From JBGCEZ01 sp045106735 (GTDB lineage: Bacteria > Planctomycetota > Phycisphaerae > Phycisphaerales > SM1A02), in contig JBGCEZ010000009.1 in NCBI GenBank assembly GCA_045106735.1, positions 62,001 through 126,000 on the forward strand: a stretch of 64,000 nucleotides of DNA. The letters are read 5' to 3'. Each line of letters begins with the position of its first letter. Position 1 is the stretch's first letter. A model generated the notes under the pieces. It saw only the letters and a program-made list of their open reading frames with translations. It was not told the origin of the DNA and ran no database searches. Below, in pieces: positions 36,661 to 43,854 of this stretch. The translations under genes and the position numbers were made by a program.

Positions 36661-38697
36661 TTAGATCAGCTCCACGTCGGTCATGATTTCCACGGTGGCG
36701 GGGCCGGGATACGCCAGGGCTTGCTCGATGGCGGCGTCCAGGTCCGCGGGCTCCGAGACCCGGATGCCCAACCCGCCGCAGCTCGTCACGTATTCGGCAA
36801 CATTCGGATTGGTCAGCTTGGTTTCCCACACCGGCCACTCACCGGCCCGCTGTTCCTTGCTGATCTTCCCGAGTTCGCCGTTGTTCAGCATGATGTGGGT
36901 GAGGTTCATGCCGTGCAGCACCGCGGTGTTGACTTCCCAGGCGTACTGGCCGAAGCCGCCGTCGCCGGTCACGCACACCACCGGCCGATTCTCGAACCGC
37001 CCGTTCCAACGGCCGCGCACCTGCGTGGCCGCCCACGCCCCCATGGCCGCCGGATAGCCGAACCCGATCGAGCCGAGGTACCCGCTCATCAGAACCGCTT
37101 GATGACCGCTGGCTTCGAAGTACCGCCCAAAGCTGTAGGCGTGGTTGCCCACGTCCACCGTGAGAATCGCGTCGGCGGGACACGTGCGGGTCAGGGCGTC
37201 GAACACGCGAGCCGATGCGATGCCCCGGGCCTCGGGATGCTCGTCGTCGTGGATCCGTGACGCCTTTTCTTCCCGCCAGATCGCCCAGCGCTCGGCCAGT
37301 TCGGCCCGGTGGTCGTGCGACGTGTGCGAGCTGGCCACGGCATCGGCCCACCCCGCCGCGGTCACGCCGACGTCGCCCCAGACGGGAAGATCGATCGCAT
37401 GGAAGCGGGCGAGCTGGGCGCGGTCACTGTCGACCTGGATCGTCGGCTTCTTGGGCGTGATGCCGGTGTGGTTGCTGAAGCTCGCACCCAGCACGATCAG
37501 CAGATCCGACTCGTTCATGAACCACGACGCGATCGGCGTGCCGCTCCGCCCAAGGACGCCACCGCCGAGTTCGTGTCCGCCGTGGGCGGCCCCGTGGTCT
37601 CCGATGATGCCTTTGGCCTTGAAGGTGGTCAGCACCGGGCATTGCAGCGTTTCGGCCAGTCGCCGCACCGCATCCATCTCGAAGCGGGCGCCATGGCCGA
37701 CGATGATGACGGGGCGTTTCGCGGTTCGGATCATCTCCGCCCCGCGATCGAAGTCGGCCTGCGGCGCTTGGATCGTGGCCGCGGCCAGGCGACCGTCGGG
37801 GGCGCCGGCCGCGGCTTTCTCGTCGGCCGGTTTGGTCTGCGCGTCGTCAGGGAAGATCAGGTGCGAGACGTTGCGGCCAAGGACCGCCGAGCGAATGGCC
37901 AGGCTCATCAGCTCTGCGTGGCGCGAGTCGGGCAAGCACAGGTGACTGAAGTCAGCGACTGCATCGAACGCCGCCTTGAGCGGCAGCTCCTGGAACGCGC
38001 CCGGGCCGAAGACCTGCGTCTGGACCTGGCCGGTGAGGGCGAGCACCGGCGCTCGGTCGACCTTGGCGTCCCACAGTCCGGTGAGCAGATTCGTCGCGCC
38101 GGGACCGGCGATCGCCAGGCATGCCGCCGGATCACCGGTCAGTTTGCCGTAGGCCGAGGCGGCGAAGCTGGCCGCGCCTTCGTGGCGGATCGCGATGTAC
38201 GCAAGCTCGCCGTCGCCCACGCGTCGCCGAATGGCGTCGGCCAGGCCGAGGTTCGAGTGGCCCACCATGCCGAAGACGTGGGTGATGCCCCAGGCGACCA
38301 TGGTTTCGGCCATGACGTCGGTGATGGTGCGCACGTGCGGAGGATCGGCTTCGAGTCCGACGTAGATTCCGTCGGCGCGTTCCTCGACCGGAAACGTGTC
38401 CACGCCGTCGTCGTAGTCGCCCGGGGGCTTGCCGGTCTTGGGGCAGTAGTCCCAGCCGTGCCAGGGGCAGCGAAGCAGACCGTTCTCGATCGAGCCTTCG
38501 CCGAGGGGGCCGCCTTGGTGCGGGCAGCGGTTGTCCAGGGCGCCGTAGGTGCCGTCGGAGTGCGTCAGGCAGATGGCCGTGACGGTGTTGCCGCGTTCGA
38601 CGGTGACGGTGCTGACGCGCCCGTCGGGAAGATCATCCGGTCCGGCGACGCGGTGCCAGGTCAGGGTGACGGGCGTTTCGCGAGGGGCGTCGCTCAT
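36661..38697 (-). CDS. Rieske domain fused to a thiamine-diphosphate enzyme
   Basis: 678 residues from ATG 38697. Residues 10-115 are a Rieske [2Fe-2S] domain, CPH (58-60) and CPWH (77-80), of the NirD/small ferredoxin type. Residues 120-678 are a complete thiamine-diphosphate enzyme like acetolactate synthase, pyruvate oxidase or sulfoacetaldehyde acetyltransferase. The catalytic Glu lies in AYIAIRHEGAASFAA, the central domain includes VIIVGHGARF, and the TPP/Mg site is GDGGFGQYAWE to MLNNGELG. The last motif is the GDG-N27-NN pattern. The fused iron-sulfur domain suggests an oxidative decarboxylation that hands electrons to a partner. The oxoacid is unknown. First gene of the operon. Confidence 0.92.
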   Translation of the reverse strand: MSDAPRETPVTLTWHRVAGPDDLPDGRVSTVTVERGNTVTAICLTHSDGTYGALDNRCPHQGGPLGEGSIENGLLRCPWHGWDYCPKTGKPPGDYDDGVDTFPVEERADGIYVGLEADPPHVRTITDVMAETMVAWGITHVFGMVGHSNLGLADAIRRRVGDGELAYIAIRHEGAASFAASAYGKLTGDPAACLAIAGPGATNLLTGLWDAKVDRAPVLALTGQVQTQVFGPGAFQELPLKAAFDAVADFSHLCLPDSRHAELMSLAIRSAVLGRNVSHLIFPDDAQTKPADEKAAAGAPDGRLAAATIQAPQADFDRGAEMIRTAKRPVIIVGHGARFEMDAVRRLAETLQCPVLTTFKAKGIIGDHGAAHGGHELGGGVLGRSGTPIASWFMNESDLLIVLGASFSNHTGITPKKPTIQVDSDRAQLARFHAIDLPVWGDVGVTAAGWADAVASSHTSHDHRAELAERWAIWREEKASRIHDDEHPEARGIASARVFDALTRTCPADAILTVDVGNHAYSFGRYFEASGHQAVLMSGYLGSIGFGYPAAMGAWAATQVRGRWNGRFENRPVVCVTGDGGFGQYAWEVNTAVLHGMNLTHIMLNNGELGKISKEQRAGEWPVWETKLTNPNVAEYVTSCGGLGIRVSEPADLDAAIEQALAYPGPATVEIMTDVELI

Positions 38698-38773
38698 GGA
38701 TGAAGGCTCCGATCCGCGGCGAACGCCGGGATTGGGGGCCAGCATACGGCAGGCAGTGCGGAACCGGCGCGAG

Positions 38774-39139
38774 CTATCGATTGTCCGACGGGCTGGCGTA
38801 TCCGGGCAAGCCGCCGCACTCGGGGCACGGTCCGTCGTGCGATGGCCGCGGGTACGAACAGTGGATGCATATTTCTCGTTGGGTGAGGATCGCGTGGCGC
38901 ACGCGGCGGTCGAGTTGGAACTCGCGGACAAGGAACCACACGAGCAGCACGGGGCCGGCGGCGACGCCGCCGAGGACGAGGCCGGCGGAGAGCGAACTTC
39001 CGGTTCCCACCATGATGCCGGTGACGATCAAGCCGACCGCAGCCGCGATGCTCAGCCAGAGCGACGCCCGGTCGACCGGCGGGCGTTCCGCGCGCGGTGG
39101 CGAATCCGGCGGCGGCGGATCCGCGGCCGGACCACTCAT
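38774..39139 (-). CDS. Small membrane protein with C-terminal zinc ribbon
   Basis: 121 residues from ATG 39139, overlapping the upstream stop (ATGA). A Pro/Asp/Arg-rich start, two membrane helices (about 27-50 and 53-71) and a zinc ribbon of CIHCSYPRP and CPECGGLP. This is the same CxxC...CPECG module as at 28518-28871, common in planctomycete small membrane proteins. Translationally coupled to holB by gene order, but function unknown. Confidence 0.8.
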   Translation of the reverse strand: MSGPAADPPPPDSPPRAERPPVDRASLWLSIAAAVGLIVTGIMVGTGSSLSAGLVLGGVAAGPVLLVWFLVREFQLDRRVRHAILTQREICIHCSYPRPSHDGPCPECGGLPGYASPSDNR

Positions 39140-40245
39140 CGCGATGCCGCGACCATGGCGTCGCCGGCCGCGGCCCAGGCCACCATCAGTCCTTCGAGCG
39201 CTTGCTTGAGGTTGACGTTTCCGGCCAGCATCGCCTCGCATTCGCGGAGGGCTTCGATGCGCTGGATGGAGGGGTCGGCGTCTTGGCCGTCCGCGATTCG
39301 GCTGGCCAGATCGCGCCGGGCCATGGAGCCGAGCAAGGCCAGCAAGGCGGCGGCGCCGTCCTTGTTGGCCGCATCCTTGGATGCGTTCTTGTGCTGCTTC
39401 ACCCACGCCTGGGCGAATTCGTCGACCAACCCGGCCATGGTGTCGCCCAATCCCGCCACCCAGCCGCCCCGATCCAGGCGACCCAGCAGCGGCCGAAGCG
39501 TCAGTTCCCAGCGGTGGAAGTCGAACTCGTGGGCCCGGAGCGCCATCCCGGGCGAACCCTCGGCGAAGTCGGCGAGCCACGGACGCGCGTCCGGTTCCAC
39601 GACCAGCGATTCGTCGGCCGCGGCTCGATCAAACCACACGTCCATGTCGGCGGGCGTGAGTGCGCGAAACCGCACGAGCTGGCTGCGGCTGCGGATCGTT
39701 GGCAGCAGCCGTTCGGGTCGACTGGTGACCAGAATGATGTACGTCTGCGGCGGCGGTTCTTCGAGCGTCTTGAGCAGGGCGTTCTGGCTGGTGACGTCGA
39801 GCAGCTCGGACTCGTCGATGATGAACACCTTGCCGTGGCCGAGCTTGGCGGTATGAAAGACAACCGGCTCGTAGCTGCGATCGGCATCGCCCTTGCCGCC
39901 GATCATGTGCTCGCGCAGCACGTCCAGCGGAATGTTCGAGAGCTTGCGGGTGCGCAGCGACGGGTTGTCGCTCGTGAGGGCAAGCTCCTTGCGGATGATG
40001 TGGAGGTCGGGGTGCGACCGGGTGTCAATCGACTGCGACACCGGGCTGGACGGGTCGGCCGTCCAACGCCCCATGAGGTCGGGCCCGGCGGCAGGGTCGA
40101 GCAGCAGCCGGGCGAACTCGATTGCCGCGGTGAACTTGCCCACGCCGCGCGGCCCGGCGAAGACCCAGGCATGGTGCACGCGGCCGCTGGCCAGGGCCCG
40201 CAGCAGCAGATCGATCGAGGCGTCTTGTCCGAGGATCCGGTCCAT
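39136..40245 (-). CDS. holB: DNA polymerase III delta' subunit
   Basis: 369 residues from ATG 40245. Clamp-loader subunit: Walker-like GPRGVGK, HPDLHII, FIIDESELLDVTSQNALLKTLEEPP, and the arginine-finger motif as TIRSRSQLVRF (SRC is usual). The DnaX-type AAA core is intact, but the Cys residues of the clamp-loader zinc module are missing; the segment between LLLDPA and HPDLH contains no Cys. Start follows the rule that the first Met precedes the GQDASIDLLLRAL helix. A C-terminal Lys/Ala-rich stretch ends in a coil-like helix. Divergent from the PEGA gene, so promoters for both should lie between 40246 and 40287. Confidence 0.93.
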   Translation of the reverse strand: MDRILGQDASIDLLLRALASGRVHHAWVFAGPRGVGKFTAAIEFARLLLDPAAGPDLMGRWTADPSSPVSQSIDTRSHPDLHIIRKELALTSDNPSLRTRKLSNIPLDVLREHMIGGKGDADRSYEPVVFHTAKLGHGKVFIIDESELLDVTSQNALLKTLEEPPPQTYIILVTSRPERLLPTIRSRSQLVRFRALTPADMDVWFDRAAADESLVVEPDARPWLADFAEGSPGMALRAHEFDFHRWELTLRPLLGRLDRGGWVAGLGDTMAGLVDEFAQAWVKQHKNASKDAANKDGAAALLALLGSMARRDLASRIADGQDADPSIQRIEALRECEAMLAGNVNLKQALEGLMVAWAAAGDAMVAASR

Positions 40246-40287
40246 GCGGCCAGCGTACCACCGGCGTCCCCGGGTACGATTGGATCC

Positions 40288-40803
40288 ATGCAGAGCCCCC
40301 CCCGGATCGGCCATCGCCATGCCCGTCGTCCCCTGGCTGCCCTTGGCGGGTTGGCCGTTGCCGCGGCTGGCTTCATGGCCAGTGGATGCGTGGAACGAAC
40401 GGTCAGCATCACGAGCGAGCCGTCGGGAGCGCTCGTGTACCTGAACGATCGCGAGATCGGCCGGACTCCGCTCGAGACGGGCTTCGTCCACTACGGCACC
40501 TTCGATGTGCGGCTCGTCCGCGAGGGTTCCGAGCCACTGACGACGGTCGGCGAGGCGCGGGCCCCGATCTGGGACACGGTGCCGCTGGACTTCTTCGCCG
40601 AGATCGCCCCACTGCCGTTCACCAGCCGGATCGAGTGGCACTTTGACCTGGAGCCGGTGCGTACGGATTCCGCCGGGTTGCTGGAGCGAGCGGGTGGGCT
40701 GCGTTCGCGGTTGGTCGATGGGGATGGGGATGGGGATGGCGACGGCGATCGTCATGGCGACGAAGATCGCGATCCGGACGGCGACGAGCACGCGGACGGC
40801 TGA
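40288..40803 (+). CDS. PEGA-domain lipoprotein
   Basis: 171 residues from ATG 40288. A Sec/lipoprotein leader with lipobox ASGC is followed by a PEGA domain: SITSEPSGALVYLNDREIG, RTPLETGFVHYG. PEGA domains are small beta modules common on bacterial surfaces. The last 30 residues are Asp-Gly repeats from a GATGGG expansion (40717-40750), plus acidic and His residues. Function unknown. Confidence 0.85.
   Translation: MQSPPRIGHRHARRPLAALGGLAVAAAGFMASGCVERTVSITSEPSGALVYLNDREIGRTPLETGFVHYGTFDVRLVREGSEPLTTVGEARAPIWDTVPLDFFAEIAPLPFTSRIEWHFDLEPVRTDSAGLLERAGGLRSRLVDGDGDGDGDGDRHGDEDRDPDGDEHADG
40717..40750 (+). repeat. Coding hexamer repeat (Asp-Gly)
   Basis: GATGGG repeats, then GATGGC, encode Asp-Gly pairs at the C-terminus of the PEGA lipoprotein. 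Confidence 0.9.
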
Positions 40804-41274
40804 TTCGTGGGCTGATTCGTCGGCGATGCCGGCTTGATCCGGTTCGGGTGCTCGGGCTGCCCGCCGATCGTCTTGGCGTGCTCGACGTGCGCGACGTGCT
40901 CGGCTTGCTCGAGCGTGCTCGAGCGTGCTCGGCGTGCTGCTCGGCCTGCTCGGCCTGCTCGACGTGCTCGACGTGCTCGACGTGCTCGGCGTGCTGCTCG
41001 GCCTTGCTCGGCCCGCTCGAGCGTGCTCGGCCTGTTCGACGCCCTCGAGCGTGCTCGGGGACGGGCCTCGCACTCGCCGATACTGGCCGGCAGGGGCCCG
41101 CAACCGCCAGGGCACAACGCCCAGAAACCCCCATAACACCTGGCTTTCCACCGATTCGGACTCTGGCCCGTACGACCTGAACTGTCGTCCCGGTTGGGGT
41201 CGACTCCGCCGGTGAATTGAGCGGGGACCGTGCTACATTCGTTCGTTCCGCGAAGCAGCAGAGGGACCCCGAAT
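40804..41274. repeat. 471-bp gap filled by GTGCTCGAC-type tandem repeats
   Basis: From about 40855 to 41055 the sequence is built of imperfect 9-11-bp units (GTGCTCGAC, GTGCTCGGC, CCTGCTCGG). Both strands stay open in several frames, but no frame looks like protein. Beyond 41060 ordinary intergenic sequence carries the promoter region of the downstream gene. Nothing else was seen. Confidence 0.85.
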
Positions 41275-43008
41275 ATGACGTCACATGACCAGCGATCGCC
41301 AGACCGCCGCCCGGGGAACCGGCGGTTCGTGGCCGACCACGCCGACCATGCCGCCCGCGCCGTGCGTTTTCTTGGCCGCCAGGCGCAGTTCGGCGCGGTT
41401 TCAGCCGCGCTCGCGCTCAGCGTGGTCACCCTCGCCACGGCTCGGGACCAGGGGCTCGGGGGCCCGGGTTGGTCTCCGATCACGCCGCAGCCTGCCCGCA
41501 TGGCCGCAGCGGCGGCGACGGCCCAGGCCCAGCCGGCCAGCGTCGAGCGGATTCTTGACCGGTGCCAGGCGGCGATGGACGCGGCCGACGGCGTCACCTA
41601 CGTGGCCGACGTCTGGACCGAGAGTGGTGGTGGCCGCGCCGCCCGCATGCGCGATCTCAACGTCGTCGTCGGAAGTCCGGCCGACAGTCGTTCGCCGATC
41701 CTCGTCCGTCCGTTTCGCGTGCTCGGCCGCTACGCCGCCCTGCCGGGGGCATCGACCGACACCGCCCTCGCCACTGGCGAGGCGATCCGCATCGGCTTCG
41801 ACGGCACGACCGTGCGCACGCTGCGCCCGTCCGTGCGCCGATTGGACGAGCGCAATCCGTGGGACGCCATGCCCGAGGCCTTCGCCGCCCTCCTCCCCGG
41901 GTGGGTGCAACGGGGTGATCTTGAGCTTCGCCCCGGCGACCGGGCCACGCTCGGCGCAGCCGAACAGATCGACGGTGTGCCTTGCCGCGCTGTCGCCATC
42001 GAACGGGCGGCCGGCCGTGGCGTGCGGATCAGCGATCGCATTTGGTTTGCCGACGTCGACGGTCTGCCCCGCCGGTTCGAGCGCGAGTCGGTGATCAACG
42101 GCCTCAACGGGGGCCAGCCGCTCCGCACCGTGGTGGCGGCCCGCGACATGAAGATCCAGCGGGCAAGCGACATGGCCCAGTTCGTCGTCGCCCTGCCAGC
42201 CGGCTGGAATCGCTCCGGCCCGGCGATGCGGACGACGGCCACGCCCGTGGCCCCGGCGGTCGAGCCGCGGGTGACCCGTCCGGCCCCGACGCGCCGGGCG
42301 ACGGCCACCGAGACGACGCGGCCCAGACCGGCGACCGAAACCACCCGCCGGGCGACGGCCACCGAGATCACCCGTCCGGCCGCGGTGGATGAGACCACCC
42401 GTCCCGCCACCGCGACGGAGACGACCCGTCCCGCGGTTGAGCGTCCGATCAAGCCAGCCACCGGCACGCCCCCCAAGCCCGCAGAGCCGGTGAACCCGGA
42501 CGGCCCCATCAAGGTGACCGACGCCGAAACGCCGTCGCGGCCGATCGAAGCCCGTCCTCCGGATGGCCCGCTGGCCGACGGAACGCCCGGCCCGGCGTTC
42601 GAACTGCTCACCCCCGATGGCAAGACGGTCAGCCTCAAATCACTGCGTGGCCGCGTGGTGGTGCTGGACTTCTGGGCCACATGGTGTGGGCCGTGCAAGC
42701 TGGCCATGCCCGGACTGCAGCAGTTGCAGGATCAGCTTGGCGATCGCGGCTTGACCGTCATCGGCATGAACCAGCGAGAGAACGGTGACCCGGCGGCGTA
42801 CATGGCCGAGAAGAAGCTGAACTACACGTTGCTGCTGGATGCGGATGCGGCCGCGCGAGCCTATGGCGTCCGCGGCATGCCGCACGTGGTGATCCTCGAC
42901 CGCAAAGGCACGATTCGGTTCACGCAAGTCGGCTACGCCCCCGGACACGTCCGCTCGTTGCGGCTTGTGGCCGAGGGACTGTTGGGTGAAACGCCAGCCG
43001 ACGGCTGA
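41275..43008 (+). CDS. Exported LolA-like / TlpA thioredoxin fusion
   Basis: 577 residues from ATG 41275, after a GAGGG site. An N-terminal hydrophobic segment (about 43-60) acts as signal or anchor. About 270 residues of a LolA/outer-membrane-lipoprotein-sorting-like beta domain follow (SVERILDRCQAAMDAADGV at the start). A Thr/Arg/Pro-rich linker of repeated TRPA and ATETTR units spans about 42250-42470. The C-terminus is a TlpA/ResA thioredoxin domain with WATWCGPCK (Cys 471 and 474) and a cis-Pro region RGMPHVVIL. It is therefore a likely periplasmic thiol-disulfide oxidoreductase. Fusion to a LolA-like domain is known in Planctomycetes. Confidence 0.87.
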   Translation: MTSHDQRSPDRRPGNRRFVADHADHAARAVRFLGRQAQFGAVSAALALSVVTLATARDQGLGGPGWSPITPQPARMAAAAATAQAQPASVERILDRCQAAMDAADGVTYVADVWTESGGGRAARMRDLNVVVGSPADSRSPILVRPFRVLGRYAALPGASTDTALATGEAIRIGFDGTTVRTLRPSVRRLDERNPWDAMPEAFAALLPGWVQRGDLELRPGDRATLGAAEQIDGVPCRAVAIERAAGRGVRISDRIWFADVDGLPRRFERESVINGLNGGQPLRTVVAARDMKIQRASDMAQFVVALPAGWNRSGPAMRTTATPVAPAVEPRVTRPAPTRRATATETTRPRPATETTRRATATEITRPAAVDETTRPATATETTRPAVERPIKPATGTPPKPAEPVNPDGPIKVTDAETPSRPIEARPPDGPLADGTPGPAFELLTPDGKTVSLKSLRGRVVVLDFWATWCGPCKLAMPGLQQLQDQLGDRGLTVIGMNQRENGDPAAYMAEKKLNYTLLLDADAAARAYGVRGMPHVVILDRKGTIRFTQVGYAPGHVRSLRLVAEGLLGETPADG

Positions 43009-43025
43009 GTTGGCCGTACGAGTCA

Positions 43026-43095
43026 CGCTGTCGCGGAGCCGCGACCGAGCCGCGACCGAGCTGCGACCGAGCCGCATTCGAGCGACGACCGAGCC
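43026..43095. repeat. Tandem repeats of CGAGCCGCGAC
   Basis: About five imperfect 11-bp units between the convergent thioredoxin and RidA genes. It may form hairpins at both transcript ends; no T-run. Confidence 0.75.
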
Positions 43096-43119
43096 GCGTC
43101 GGGACGTGAGCGTCAGGTT

Positions 43120-43548
43120 TCAGAGCACCGGCTTGGGCTGCGTGACCACCGCATCCACCTCGATCTCGACGCGCGCTTCCGGACTGACCAATCCGCCGCA
43201 CTGCACCATCGTGGCGCACGGTCGCACGCTCCCAAAGACCGCGGCGTGGGCCGCACCGACTGCGGCCTGGTCTTCAAGGTGCGTGATGAACATCCGCGTT
43301 CGCACGACGTCGGCCACCGTCGCGCCGCACGCTTCCAGCGCGTGGCGGATCTTCTCGAAAATGAACGCGGTCTGCGGTCCGGCATCGTCCGGATGGGCGA
43401 TCGATCCGTCATCGTTGGCCGCCAACGTGCCGGTGACGAAGACCAAGTCGCCAACCCGCATGGCCCGCGAGTAGCCAACCCGGCCTTCCCACGGCGTTCC
43501 GGAAGTGATGCGAAGGCGTCCGTCGGCGATGGAGTGGTCTTGTTGCAT
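43120..43548 (-). CDS. RidA/YjgF family protein
   Basis: 142 residues from ATG 43548; the frame continues upstream, but this Met fits the family. RidA proteins hydrolyse reactive enamines and imines from PLP enzymes. Visible: GYSRAMRVGDLVFVTGTLA, QTAFIFEKIRHALE, DVVRTRMFITHLED and ARVEIEVDAVV. It is the YjgF-like subgroup with a longer start. Cytoplasmic. Confidence 0.9.
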   Translation of the reverse strand: MQQDHSIADGRLRITSGTPWEGRVGYSRAMRVGDLVFVTGTLAANDDGSIAHPDDAGPQTAFIFEKIRHALEACGATVADVVRTRMFITHLEDQAAVGAAHAAVFGSVRPCATMVQCGGLVSPEARVEIEVDAVVTQPKPVL

Positions 43549-43854
43549 GGCCAGAACGGTAGCGGTTTCAGAGGCCTCCCTCATCGACGGGGTCTCGGTT
43601 CCGAGCCGTCATCGATGGCGCGAGCTCGGTTGGCGAACGCGCTGGTCGGCGGCGAGAACGCGCACGGGCGTGGCGGACTATTACCCACGCAGCATGAGGT
43701 TCCGACGCCTTTCCCGCGCATCGTGCGTCTCAGTTGCCATTCGGTATTGCGATGGCAATGAATGGCGGTAGCTTTGTTCTCGGACGTTTCGCGCTCCTTC
43801 CGCACGCACGCAGCAAGGCGGGCGCGAGCTCCACGAGGACAAAGGAGATGCACC
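43549..43854. promoter_or_regulatory. 306-bp divergent region with a 7-bp inverted repeat
   Basis: Between ridA-like (minus) and the large secreted-protein gene (plus). TTGCCAT (43734-43740) and ATGGCAA (43752-43758) form an inverted repeat with an 11-base gap, a candidate operator. No gene seen. AAAGGAG at 43841-43847 is the ribosome site for GTG 43855. Confidence 0.4.
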
